The position numbers and the translations under genes are program-made. A stretch of DNA of 64,000 nucleotides from CAYGVT01 sp964353355 (GTDB lineage: Archaea > Thermoplasmatota > DTKX01 > GCA-020343715): assembly GCA_964353355.1 (NCBI GenBank), contig CAYGVT010000014.1:1-64000 (forward strand), read 5' to 3'. This document shows, in pieces, positions 49,320-57,898 of the stretch (the stretch's first letter is position 1; each line of letters opens with the position of its first letter). Below the pieces are notes generated by a model. That model did not search any database. It was not told the origin of the DNA and saw only the letters and a list, made by a program, of their open reading frames with translations.

Positions 49320-52193
49320 ATGGGGTCCTTTCGCTCCCTTGGGCTCATCGGTCTGCTTGTGGCCGTGTGCTCGGTGACGATGATCGCCGCGACCCTGGTC
49401 GAAGCGGAGAGCCCCAAGGACATGTCGACCGGCCCCTCGATAGTTGGCGATTTTAGGTCGGCGGAGCTGTTCGCGGACTTTTTTGTTAGTGACGCGAACA
49501 CGTCTCCGGAGTACCCTGACGTCGCCGCAGCCGCGGACGGGACAGTCCATGTCGTCTTCGTCGACGAGAGGGAGCAGGTGCTCTACTCGCGCAGGGTCGC
49601 GGGAGAGGCGGGGTTCCGGGAGCCGGTCAATCTCACCTCCCCCAACGCGAGCGGTTTCTATGCGCAGGTCGAGGTGGCACCCAACGGGACGGTCCATCTC
49701 ATCTGGGTGGAGCAACAATGGACACAATGGGCCTACTCATCGGACGGTGGTGAGAGCTGGACGACTCGGTCGCTGCTACACACGGGCGGAACGGACGGTC
49801 TTTCGCTTGCATTGTACCCGAATGGTATGCCGGCCATGCTCTACACGGAGGTGTCGTACGCCTCAAGTCATGACCGGATGCCCCCTACCTATCTCTATGG
49901 CTTCTACTCGTGGGACATGTCAGGGAACGCCATCATCAGGCAATACGTCGGCCATCCGAACCGCCCCCCGCACGACTTCCGGCTCGTCATCGGCAGCGAT
50001 GGGACGGCGGATTATACCTACATTGAGAGCAACAGGACGAACAGCACCCTGTGGTGGAAGCGGTCCTTCGACGGGGGTCAGACATGGACCGACGAGACCC
50101 TCATCGACACGGGCGCTGACTGGTACGGTGAGTACAAGGTCGTCGCCATGTCCGGAGGTCGACTGGCGTTCGCCTGGACGGGCGCCTTCTCGCCCACAGG
50201 TTTTGGCGGTGTGGCCTCGCACGTCGCCGGCCGGCAGCTCTCTTGGATGATCGTGGGGTCCAATATGACAGGGAGATACTACGCACGCCCGGTCAACGTG
50301 ACCACCCATTACTCGCACCCCTACGCGTTCGACCTCGTTTCGAGGGACGAGGAGGTCCGCGTCTTCTTCCTCGGCTTCCGCCGCATCTGGAACGACAAGG
50401 TCGTCACAGACGGTCCCTTCGCCATGCAGCTCTTCTATGTGCATATCGACACAACACGGGGCGTAGAATTCCCTTTGTACGCCGGTTTCTATCCCACAGA
50501 CTACACTTTCAATCTGAGCGGGAGGGTCGAGGAGGAGTACAGCTCGATGCGGCTAGCATTGTGCCTCGAGCAGGGCCCCCAGCCCGTCGCAGTGGCCTCC
50601 CTGGTCGTCGGGCCCGGCTCCTTTGGCCTGTACGCATGGAGGGCCAACCACTCCCCGACGGTCCCCAGGGCCCTGTCGGAGACGGAGGGAGCATGGTTGA
50701 TCGGCGGCTCCGTCCAGCTCGAGGCGGCGGAGGCCTACGACATCGACGGGGACATGCTCTGGTACAAGCTCGATTGCTGGACACTGGACGGCGAGCCGAT
50801 GACGTCACCCGCATGGGATGAGACCCCGTCCGTGACATTGACCGGTCTCCGGCACGGGATCTATATATGGGGCATCAATGTGACCGACTACATGGGCGGA
50901 GGGAACGCTTCTGAAGAGGGGTGGTGGTTCCGGGTCGACACTGGTCCACCCCATCCCAACCCCGGGGGGCCCTACCTCGTCACCGAGGGCAGCGTGCTCA
51001 CCCTCTACGGCGGGCGCTCGCACGACGACGGCCAGGTCGTCAGGTGGGAGTGGGACTGGGACGGCGACGGGAGCTACGATTCCTCGATGGACGGGCCGAG
51101 GTTCGAGGTGGTCGTTGACATCGAGGGGAGATGGAACGCCACGCTGCGAGTGACGGACGAGGCGGGCCTCACCGCAATCGACTGGACAGCCCTGGAGGTC
51201 GTGCACGTGCCCCCGCAGGTCACCATCGACGGCCCCGCGGAGGTCCACGCGAGGGGGGCGCCCTCCACCTACGTGGCCGTCATCGAGCCCGAGTGGAGGC
51301 ACGCCTACAGGACCGCATGGTACGTCGACGGTACCGGGCCGGTGGAGGGCATGGTGCTGGAGGTCTCCTTCGACGAGGTCGGCCAGCACTGGCTCTCCGT
51401 GATTGCGACGGACGAGAGGGGCCGTCCCACGTACGGGCAGCTCTCGGTCACGGCGTACTGGGCCGGGCCCGCGGTGGTCTCCATCATGGCGCCCACGGAG
51501 GTGTTCGTGGGCGATGCCTACAGGGTGAGGGCCTTCCCGACGTACCTGAACCACTCGGCCTCCTGGAACTTCTCCTGGTACAGGGACGGCGTGCCCATCG
51601 GCACCGCCCGCTCCTTTGACCTCGTCGCCGAGCACGCCCCCTCGGAGAGGATAGAGGTGGACTACATGGGCAGCGACGGCAGCACTGCCGCCGCGGAGGT
51701 CGTCATCGCCGTCCGCGAGCACCTGAGGCCGGTCGTCCTCTCCATCGCCGACGCCACGACGACTCGGTCGATATGCGTCAACTGGACGAGGGCCTCGCAA
51801 CCGTGGATGTTCGGACGGTACATCGTGCGCATCTGCGCGGTGCCGCTCTATTGGGGCTCGACGCCGGACATGGGCTGGATGGCATCGCCGGGGGACAATG
51901 CCCCCTACATCACTGCTGACATCAACGACACGGCGCACAACTTCACGGGCCTCCAGCCCAGCACGCACTACTATCTTTGCGTGTACCTCGAGGGCGGCGG
52001 GGAGGTCGCGGTGTCCGACGTGGCGACCGAGGCGACCCCGCCCGTCGCGACCCAACATGGTCCCGATGACGGCGGTGGACCGATGGGGGTCCGACCCGCC
52101 GACCTGACGGCCTTCCTCGTCGCGCTCGCTATCGTGGCGTTGTTGGTGGGCTATCGCCTGCGCAGAGGGAGTGAGGGACGCCAGATCAGTTGA
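49320..52193 (+). CDS. Exported sialidase-like (BNR) propeller with Ig/PKD-like and FnIII domains, anchored
   Basis: 957 aa. Signal peptide about 1-29. The propeller (about 45-440) has BNR/Asp-box-like motifs such as YSSDGGESWTTRS and RSFDGGQTWTDET and blades with HLIWVEQQW. It could be a sialidase fold, but catalytic Arg triad and Tyr cannot be assigned by eye. A domain about 450-545, a PKD-like domain with WEWDWDGDGSYDSS (about 550-630), two more Ig-like domains (about 640-810) and an FnIII-like unit (about 820-910, GLQPSTHYYLCVYLEGGG) follow. A C-terminal membrane helix (about 930-948) ends in RLRRGSEGR. GC is lower and codons less biased in the first third than in neighbours. Probably a surface glycan-binding or structural protein. 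Confidence 0.68.
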   Translation: MGSFRSLGLIGLLVAVCSVTMIAATLVEAESPKDMSTGPSIVGDFRSAELFADFFVSDANTSPEYPDVAAAADGTVHVVFVDEREQVLYSRRVAGEAGFREPVNLTSPNASGFYAQVEVAPNGTVHLIWVEQQWTQWAYSSDGGESWTTRSLLHTGGTDGLSLALYPNGMPAMLYTEVSYASSHDRMPPTYLYGFYSWDMSGNAIIRQYVGHPNRPPHDFRLVIGSDGTADYTYIESNRTNSTLWWKRSFDGGQTWTDETLIDTGADWYGEYKVVAMSGGRLAFAWTGAFSPTGFGGVASHVAGRQLSWMIVGSNMTGRYYARPVNVTTHYSHPYAFDLVSRDEEVRVFFLGFRRIWNDKVVTDGPFAMQLFYVHIDTTRGVEFPLYAGFYPTDYTFNLSGRVEEEYSSMRLALCLEQGPQPVAVASLVVGPGSFGLYAWRANHSPTVPRALSETEGAWLIGGSVQLEAAEAYDIDGDMLWYKLDCWTLDGEPMTSPAWDETPSVTLTGLRHGIYIWGINVTDYMGGGNASEEGWWFRVDTGPPHPNPGGPYLVTEGSVLTLYGGRSHDDGQVVRWEWDWDGDGSYDSSMDGPRFEVVVDIEGRWNATLRVTDEAGLTAIDWTALEVVHVPPQVTIDGPAEVHARGAPSTYVAVIEPEWRHAYRTAWYVDGTGPVEGMVLEVSFDEVGQHWLSVIATDERGRPTYGQLSVTAYWAGPAVVSIMAPTEVFVGDAYRVRAFPTYLNHSASWNFSWYRDGVPIGTARSFDLVAEHAPSERIEVDYMGSDGSTAAAEVVIAVREHLRPVVLSIADATTTRSICVNWTRASQPWMFGRYIVRICAVPLYWGSTPDMGWMASPGDNAPYITADINDTAHNFTGLQPSTHYYLCVYLEGGGEVAVSDVATEATPPVATQHGPDDGGGPMGVRPADLTAFLVALAIVALLVGYRLRRGSEGRQIS

Positions 52194-52245
52194 GCCGCGG
52201 GCCCTACCGGCTGACCGGACCTGCTGGGTGGGTCTGGACCGCAAA

Positions 52246-52254
52246 TCTTCTATG
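52246..52254 (+). promoter_or_regulatory. TATA-like box of the AhpD-like gene
   Basis: CTTCTATGG within an AT-rich patch, centred about 28 nt before ATG 52278. Confidence 0.35.
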
Positions 52255-52277
52255 GCCGTGCTCGATACCGTCCCCGG

Positions 52278-52826
52278 ATGGACGGACGCGAGCTGACCGT
52301 GGACGGCAAGCGCAGTTACACCAGCCTGCGGGCCATGGTGCACGACCTGGCCGCCACGCTGCGGCAGGTGCCCCTCGCCCGTGAAGGCCGCGGGCGCCGC
52401 ATTGTCCCCCCGGACATGCGCGAGCGCATCATGCTCGCGGTCACGCAGGTCAACGGCTGCAGGTGGTGCTCCTTCGCGCACTCGAGGCTCGCGCTCTCCG
52501 CGGGCGTGGCCCCTGACGAGGTCCGTGCCCTCCTGGACGCCTGCGTCGAAGGCTGTCCCGAGGGCGAGGTCGCGGCCCTCCTCTACGCCCAGCACTGGGC
52601 CGAGGCACAGGGGCGCACGGACCCGTCCGGCCGCGCGATGCTCGTGGATGCCTACGGCCCCGAGCGCGTCGAGGCCATCGAGCACATCATCAGGTCGATG
52701 AACACCGCCAACCTCGTGGGCAACACCATCGATGCGGTCATGTCGCGGCTCACCCGAGGGCGGTGGGCGCACGCCATCCGCGTGGACTGGACTTTCAAGG
52801 TCCCGGCCTTCGCGCGACAAGGGTGA
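52278..52826 (+). CDS. AhpD/carboxymuconolactone decarboxylase-family protein
   Basis: 182 aa, all-helical. The family active site is present: C61-R-W-C64-x3-H68 in VNGCRWCSFAHSR, preceded by ERIMLAVTQ. Members reduce peroxides through the CxxC pair or act as decarboxylases; the redox-active CxxC points to an alkylhydroperoxidase-type role in the cytoplasm. The remaining sequence (LLDACVEGCPEGEVAALLYAQHWAE, MNTANLVGNTID) matches the helix bundle of this group. Its 3' end overlaps the convergent methyltransferase gene by 32 nt, so the two C-termini are encoded on opposite strands. Confidence 0.85.
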   Translation: MDGRELTVDGKRSYTSLRAMVHDLAATLRQVPLAREGRGRRIVPPDMRERIMLAVTQVNGCRWCSFAHSRLALSAGVAPDEVRALLDACVEGCPEGEVAALLYAQHWAEAQGRTDPSGRAMLVDAYGPERVEAIEHIIRSMNTANLVGNTIDAVMSRLTRGRWAHAIRVDWTFKVPAFARQG

Positions 52827-53538
52827 GATGGCGGCCCCTGCGCTCGACCCTGACAACCTTCAGCCCCGCGCCCTCGCACAGCCCGACGACCTCCTTGAGG
52901 GACATCGCATCCTCGAAGGGCCTCGTCACGCGCTCGGCCGCATCCCGCCCCAGGAACGCCCTCGTGAGACCCGCGATGACCCTCAGCCGCCATCTGGGAT
53001 AGCCCCCGTCGAAGTCCTGCAGCACCAGGGCGCCCCCGGGCGCCATCACCCTGGCGAACTCCCCGAACGCCACCTCCGCGTCGTCGAACTCGTGAAGCAC
53101 CCGGCGGCATGCGAGCACGTCGACGGTCGCGTCCTCCACCGGCAGGGCCTCGGCGCCCCCCTCGAGGGCCTCGAAGGAGGGCGCGCCCCCGCCCGTCTCG
53201 CTGGCCACCCTGCGCGCGAGCGCGAGCATGTCCTTGGAGGGGTCGACGCCCACCAGCCTCGCGCGCGGGAGCGCGCGCCGGAGCTCCACCAGGAGCAGCC
53301 CCGGGCCGCAGCCCACGTCGAGCACGACGGGCGCGACGGCCCCGCGTGGCAGGCTGGAGGTCACGAGCAAGACCATGGGCGCGTAGGCGCGCCTCGCGCC
53401 CCTCCTCATGCGCCTCAGGAACGCCTCGGCGTCCTCGCCGCTCCAGGCGTACTTGCCGTCGTGGTGGTCGTGATGGCGATGTTGGGGGCGCTCCATGCCA
53501 CCATCCCTGGCCGAGGGCGCTCCGTCCTGGTCCGTCAT
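52795..53538 (-). CDS. Class I SAM-dependent methyltransferase
   Basis: 247 aa. SAM-binding motif I VVLDVGCGPG (about 71-80), acidic motif II LVGVDPSKDML, motif with ALPVEDATVDVLACRRVLHEF, and post-motif MAPGGALVLQDF show an intact Rossmann methyltransferase of the UbiE/small-molecule type. A His-rich N-terminal stretch (QHRHHDHHDGKYAW) could bind metal. It lies 22 nt downstream of the DNA methyltransferase gene and in the same direction, so they are probably cotranscribed. Substrate unknown. A GTG/ATG closer to the MERPQH segment (ATG at about codon 15) is a possible alternative start. Confidence 0.85.
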   Translation of the reverse strand: MTDQDGAPSARDGGMERPQHRHHDHHDGKYAWSGEDAEAFLRRMRRGARRAYAPMVLLVTSSLPRGAVAPVVLDVGCGPGLLLVELRRALPRARLVGVDPSKDMLALARRVASETGGGAPSFEALEGGAEALPVEDATVDVLACRRVLHEFDDAEVAFGEFARVMAPGGALVLQDFDGGYPRWRLRVIAGLTRAFLGRDAAERVTRPFEDAMSLKEVVGLCEGAGLKVVRVERRGRHLTLVARRPGP

Positions 53539-53560
53539 GCGCCTCCCCCCGTCCGCTCCC

Positions 53561-54397
53561 CTAGAACCACGCCTTGCGGTCCTTGCCGTCGAGCCTCTCG
53601 ACGGGCTCGTCCCACATGGCCTTGCGCTTGATGACGGCCTCGTAGTCGGGGTCGCGCTCGAACCCCACCACGCGGCGGCCCGTCTGGCGGGCCGCGAGGA
53701 TGGTGCCGCCCGAGCCCGAGAAGACGTCGCCCACCAGCTCGCGTTCGTTGGAGGAGGTGAGGATCATCTTGCGCAGCAGCTGCAGCGGCAGCTGGCACGG
53801 ATGCCCCTTGATGCGGTCGGGGTCGTTGCCCCGGTTGTAGCCCGGGAACTCCCACACGTCGCCCTCGCGACAGGCCTCCTCGACCCCGCCGGCGGCGCCG
53901 CCGCGCGCGTCCGCGTCACCGGGCGCGGGCGCCTCGCCGTCCCACACGTCCTCCTCGTAGCCCTTGAGCTTGTTGAACGTGTAGTCCGACGCGTCCTTGA
54001 CCAGCAGCAGGACGTGGTAGTGGGAGGTCACGAACCTCCGCCGCGTGTACACGCCCCAGCTGAACCGCCAGATGACGTGGTTGAGCACGTGGAAGGGCGT
54101 GGAGGCGACCGCGTCGAGGACGAGCCGGAGGTTGGTCCAGCCCGAGACCATGTACATCGAGCCCCTGGGCCCGAGCGCGGCGTGGCACGCGGCCACCCAC
54201 CGCCTCGAGAACTCGAGGTACTCGGCCTCCGTCATGTCGTCGCGGTAGAGCTTGTACTCCTTGGCCCCGTACTCGTGCGAGGCCTTGTCGAAGCTGATGT
54301 TGAAGGGCGGGTCGGCGATGACGAGGTCGAACCGCCCCTGCCACGCGCTCAGGGTCTCCAGGACGTCGCCCATGACCAGCTCGTAGTCCCGCGCCAT
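53561..54397 (-). CDS. DNA methyltransferase, beta-class arrangement (N6-adenine or N4-cytosine)
   Basis: 278 aa. The catalytic motif IV DPPF (29-32, in VIADPPFNISFDKAS) comes before the SAM motif I FSGSGG (226-231), so the order is permuted as in beta-class enzymes such as CcrM and M.HinfI. DPPF rather than SPPW favours N6-adenine. The middle part (about 100-190) is the likely target-recognition region, and KGHPCQLPLQLL before motif I is the typical motif X region (PxQ/KP-like). No restriction endonuclease is adjacent, so it is likely an orphan enzyme; target sequence unknown. ATG 54397 is 30 nt from a TATA-like box and was preferred to the frame's upstream ATG at 54472. Confidence 0.85.
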   Translation of the reverse strand: MARDYELVMGDVLETLSAWQGRFDLVIADPPFNISFDKASHEYGAKEYKLYRDDMTEAEYLEFSRRWVAACHAALGPRGSMYMVSGWTNLRLVLDAVASTPFHVLNHVIWRFSWGVYTRRRFVTSHYHVLLLVKDASDYTFNKLKGYEEDVWDGEAPAPGDADARGGAAGGVEEACREGDVWEFPGYNRGNDPDRIKGHPCQLPLQLLRKMILTSSNERELVGDVFSGSGGTILAARQTGRRVVGFERDPDYEAVIKRKAMWDEPVERLDGKDRKAWF

Positions 54398-54422
54398 CCC
54401 TGTGGCCAACGACGGCGCGCGA

Positions 54423-54432
54423 GATAATACTT
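54423..54432 (-). promoter_or_regulatory. TATA-like box of the DNA methyltransferase gene
   Basis: Reads AAGTATTATC on the minus strand, centred 30 nt before ATG 54397. Confidence 0.5.
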
Positions 54433-54472
54433 GTCCCCCTGGGCTGCTGGCCACGCACCGGCCCACGTCCAA

Positions 54473-54482
54473 AGGTTTATCA
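54473..54482 (+). promoter_or_regulatory. TATA-like box of the cadherin/PKD-like surface protein gene
   Basis: AGGTTTATCA, predicting transcription from about 54505; a strong SD (AGGAGGAGG, about 54528-54536) then precedes ATG 54545. Confidence 0.45.
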
Positions 54483-54544
54483 ATGCCCAGGCGGAATACC
54501 CGATGTCCCCTACGCTGGATGCTAGCCAGGAGGAGGAAGTCACC

Positions 54545-57500
54545 ATGGCGCGCCCCATCCCCAAACCGCTCGCGCTCGCAGCCTCAGCCACTGCCTTGGC
54601 CGCCCTCGCGCTGCTTGCGCTCGCGGTCGCCCTCGCCTCGGCCGAGCCCACCGACCTTTACATGCTCGAGGAGATATCGAGCGCGCACAGCGCCACATCG
54701 GTGGCCGTCAGGGCCGACGGCCTGGAGACGATCGTGCTGGAGTCCAAGTACGACAACGTCTCGCGCCTCTACGACAACGACCTCATGCGCCTGGTGGACA
54801 CGACGCTGTCGTCCGTCAGGTCCTGGTCGGACGTGAACTGGAAGTGGACCTTCGCGGCCTTCGACCCGTCCTCCACGGAGGGGCTGCTCGGCGGCACCAA
54901 CGGCGTGCTCATGTCCTACGACGGTGGCTCGCTCTCCGCCGTCTCCGGGTTGCAGAGCTACATGACGGTCACGTGCGTCGACTGGCACCCGACCGAGGGC
55001 TACGCCTTCGTCGGCACCAGCTACGGCTACATCTACAAGTACGATGGCCGGCTGACCCAGACGAACAACGTCGGCAACAGCGTGAGCGACGTGGACTTCG
55101 CCCCGAACGGCTCCGAGGCCGCGTTCGCCGCCTACTACCAGATGTACATCGTCAACCTCACCACGAACTCCTGGCGGTCCTATGCCAACCTCGAGCTCGA
55201 GGACGGCTACTACTACTACTGCTACGCGGTCGAGTACGACCGGTCGAGCCGCTACCTCTACTCGCAATGGTACGACCTGAGGGGCGGGAACGCCATCCTC
55301 AGGCTCAGGGGAGAGCTGTGGGAGGAGTTCGCGAACATCAACGGCCAGGTGAACCGCATGGTCTTCGAGACCGAGGGCTCCTTCCTGTTCTGCGCCCTCA
55401 CGGACGGCATGTACACCGTCACGGGCAACTTCGCCGTGCCGCTGGAGGGCTGGGGCATCACAACGGGCAAGGGCGGATGCCCCGACGTGGCCATCGACGA
55501 CCACACCTTCACGTTCCTCTTCGGCAACGACGACGGCATCTGGAAGGACCGTCAGAAGCCGGACATCAAGCCCTGGCTCCTGGAGGACGTAGAGGACGCC
55601 ACCTGCAACGAGGACGACGCCACCAGCGGCCACCACCTCGTGGACATGCTCGACTACGTCACCGACGACCGCTTCGCCTGGAAGCTCAGGTTCGAGGTGG
55701 ACGTGCCGCAGCCCACGCCCGCGCTCGAGGTGCGCCCCGACGGGCAGTTCCTCACAGTCGTGCAGAAGGAGCCCAACTGGAACGGCAAGCTCAGCATCCG
55801 CGTGAAGGTATGGGACAGGGGCTACGACAACATCGTCGGGTCGACCGACGACAACTGGAACCACACCAACTTCTTCACAATCACCGTCAAGCCGGTCAAC
55901 GACCCCATCAGGATGCTCAGGGTCGACGACAAGGTCGTGGGCGAGGACGTGATGGTGTTCTTCGTCGACGAGGCGCAGTACCTCAACCTCACCCTCGACT
56001 TCGAGGACGTCGACCTGGACACGCCGGGATGGTCGTTCAACAGGTCGCTGCCGTCGATGAAGGTGCTCGCGCCAGGCCCCGGCGTCGGGGCCTGGACGCT
56101 CTCATTCCTCCCGCGCAACAGGGACGTGGGCACGATATACATCCTGCTATCGGTCGCCGACGGCATGGGCTCGACGGACCGGGTGGCGCTCGCCTTCCAC
56201 GTCCGCAACGTCAACAACCCTCCCAGGCTCTTGGGCGTCACGGACAGGACGGTCCACGAGGATTCCTGGCTGAACATGACCATCTCGGCCGTCGACGAGG
56301 ACATCGAGATAGGCATCGGCGACGTCCTCCAGTTCTCGACCAACCGCACCGACGACGCCAACAGCGACGACCTGCCCAACTTCGGCCTCTATGTCGACGC
56401 GCTCGACCCCACGCGCATCCACGTCTACTTCCTGCCCACGAACGAGGACGTCGGAGCGGTCCTCGTCGAGTTCCGCGTCCGCGACGGGCTCGGCCCGTTC
56501 GGCACGTGGGACGACACGAGGACGATGGCCATCACCGTCGTCAACACCAACGACGCGCCGGTGTTCGCGACAATCGGCGGCGTGGACGTGGTCGACTTGG
56601 TCGTGCTGGACCTCGAGGCGACCGAGGACGTCGAGCTCCTGGTCGACCTGGTGGCCCACGACGACGACGGCGACCCGCTGACCTTCTACGTGGACGACGT
56701 AAGGTTCCGCCTGGTGACGGGGGCCGGCGACGGCACCGCGCAGCTGCGGTTCCTGCCCACGAACGACGACGTGGGCCCCAACTTCGTCGACCTCAGCGTG
56801 TGGGACGACCACAACTCCTTCGGCTCCATCCTGCTCAACGCGTCGGTCACCAACGTCAACGACGTGCCTGTCATCGTCACCTTCGAGGCGCGCGCCGGCG
56901 CGGGCCAGTCCAGGCTGGACTTCACGCTCTGGGAGGACCAGGCGTTCACGGCGCCCGTCGTGGTGCTCGATGTGGACTCGGGCGGGCTCACGTTCTCGGA
57001 CACCTCCGGCATCTTCACAATCGAGACCGACGCGGCCGACCCGCACAGGGCGACTCTCAGGTGGACGCCGGGCCAGGCCGACGTGGGGCTCCACGTCACC
57101 ACAGTCATGGTCGACGACCGCGACGGGGGACGGGCCAGCATCACCGTCGGGCTCGACGTCATGGACGTCAACGACCCGCCATCGGTGCCCACCATTACGC
57201 AGCTCGCCTTCGAGAGCCCCGTCTCCTTCCAGATAACGCCCGCGGCCGACCCCGAGGGCGACACGCTCACCTACATCTGGGACTACGGCGACTTCACGCC
57301 CGTGGAGTCGGGCACGGACCTCGTGCGGCCGACGCACACCTACACGCGATGGGGCACGTTCCACCTCACGCTCACGGTGAGCGACGGCAGGGGCGGCGAG
57401 TCGGCCGCCTCGCTCGACGTGCTCGTCCAGCAGACGGGCGAGGAGGAGAAGCCGGTGAAGGTCGAGAAGGGGCCCGTGGGCCTCATCCTCCTGCTCACCC

Positions 57501-57580
57501 TGCTCTCGCTCGTGGCGGCGGCGGTGATGGTGTACCTGTACCTCACCACCCCGCAGAGGGGGGCGGGTGGGGGCGCGTGA
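54545..57580 (+). CDS. Exported beta-propeller plus cadherin-like repeats and PKD, anchored
   Basis: 1011 aa from ATG 54545, which has an SD about 8 nt before it and a signal peptide (1-32) directly after; ATG 54503 would fit a leaderless start. Residues about 40-330 form a WD-like propeller (CVDWHPTEGYAFVGTSYG, VDFAPNGSEAAFAAYY). From about 420 to 865 there are several cadherin-like repeats joined by V-x-x-V-N-D/N-x-P linkers (VKPVNDPI, VRNVNNPP, VVNTNDAP, VTNVNDVP, VMDVNDPP), with DDDGDPL calcium-type loops. A PKD domain (IWDYGDF ... HTYTRWGTFHLTLTVSDG) and a membrane helix (about 982-1002) close it. It overlaps the next gene by 4 nt (GTGA), so a cytoplasmic small protein is coupled to this surface protein. 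Confidence 0.75.
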   Translation: MARPIPKPLALAASATALAALALLALAVALASAEPTDLYMLEEISSAHSATSVAVRADGLETIVLESKYDNVSRLYDNDLMRLVDTTLSSVRSWSDVNWKWTFAAFDPSSTEGLLGGTNGVLMSYDGGSLSAVSGLQSYMTVTCVDWHPTEGYAFVGTSYGYIYKYDGRLTQTNNVGNSVSDVDFAPNGSEAAFAAYYQMYIVNLTTNSWRSYANLELEDGYYYYCYAVEYDRSSRYLYSQWYDLRGGNAILRLRGELWEEFANINGQVNRMVFETEGSFLFCALTDGMYTVTGNFAVPLEGWGITTGKGGCPDVAIDDHTFTFLFGNDDGIWKDRQKPDIKPWLLEDVEDATCNEDDATSGHHLVDMLDYVTDDRFAWKLRFEVDVPQPTPALEVRPDGQFLTVVQKEPNWNGKLSIRVKVWDRGYDNIVGSTDDNWNHTNFFTITVKPVNDPIRMLRVDDKVVGEDVMVFFVDEAQYLNLTLDFEDVDLDTPGWSFNRSLPSMKVLAPGPGVGAWTLSFLPRNRDVGTIYILLSVADGMGSTDRVALAFHVRNVNNPPRLLGVTDRTVHEDSWLNMTISAVDEDIEIGIGDVLQFSTNRTDDANSDDLPNFGLYVDALDPTRIHVYFLPTNEDVGAVLVEFRVRDGLGPFGTWDDTRTMAITVVNTNDAPVFATIGGVDVVDLVVLDLEATEDVELLVDLVAHDDDGDPLTFYVDDVRFRLVTGAGDGTAQLRFLPTNDDVGPNFVDLSVWDDHNSFGSILLNASVTNVNDVPVIVTFEARAGAGQSRLDFTLWEDQAFTAPVVVLDVDSGGLTFSDTSGIFTIETDAADPHRATLRWTPGQADVGLHVTTVMVDDRDGGRASITVGLDVMDVNDPPSVPTITQLAFESPVSFQITPAADPEGDTLTYIWDYGDFTPVESGTDLVRPTHTYTRWGTFHLTLTVSDGRGGESAASLDVLVQQTGEEEKPVKVEKGPVGLILLLTLLSLVAAAVMVYLYLTTPQRGAGGGA

Positions 57581-57855
57581 GCGACGGCGACGACCCCCCC
57601 GCCGAGCGATACTCCACCGTGGTCCAGCTGGAGCTGCCCGCAGAGCTCGTGACCGACATGGACGGGCTCGCCGAGCGCGAGGGCCTCACCCGGTCCGAGA
57701 TCGCCACGCGGCTGCTCGCGATGTCCCTCCAGGAGCTGGCGTTCGAGGCCGCCTGGGAGCTCTTCCAGACCGGCCGCGCGACGGCCGTGGCCGCGGCCGG
57801 GATGTGCCGCATGACCACGTGGGAGTTCATGGACAGGGCCTCCGGGCGCATGTGA
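57577..57855 (+). CDS. Small RHH/UPF0175-like protein
   Basis: 92 aa. The N-terminal half reads like a ribbon-helix-helix DNA-binding unit (VVQLELPAELVTDMDGLAEREGLTRSEIATRLL). The C-terminal half (AWELFQTGRATAVAAAGMCRMTTWEFMD) matches the UPF0175 pattern of a helix-turn-helix-like element with ELF-x-x-G-R and AA-x-x-x-x-M-x-x-x-E-F. Such proteins often act as antitoxin-like or transcription regulators, but no toxin gene is visible next to it. GTG start overlaps the upstream TGA (GTGA), so it is translationally coupled to the surface protein gene. Missed easily because the frame is open far upstream in the wrong phase. Confidence 0.65.
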   Translation: MSDGDDPPAERYSTVVQLELPAELVTDMDGLAEREGLTRSEIATRLLAMSLQELAFEAAWELFQTGRATAVAAAGMCRMTTWEFMDRASGRM

Positions 57856-57865
57856 GGGGCCGACA

Positions 57866-57875
57866 ACCTTAAAGG
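57866..57875 (+). promoter_or_regulatory. TATA-like box of the TIM-barrel membrane protein gene
   Basis: ACCTTAAAGG, centred about 29 nt before ATG 57899, only 11 nt after the stop of the upstream gene. Confidence 0.5.
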
Positions 57876-57898
57876 CGGCCCCCACCCATCGCACCGCC

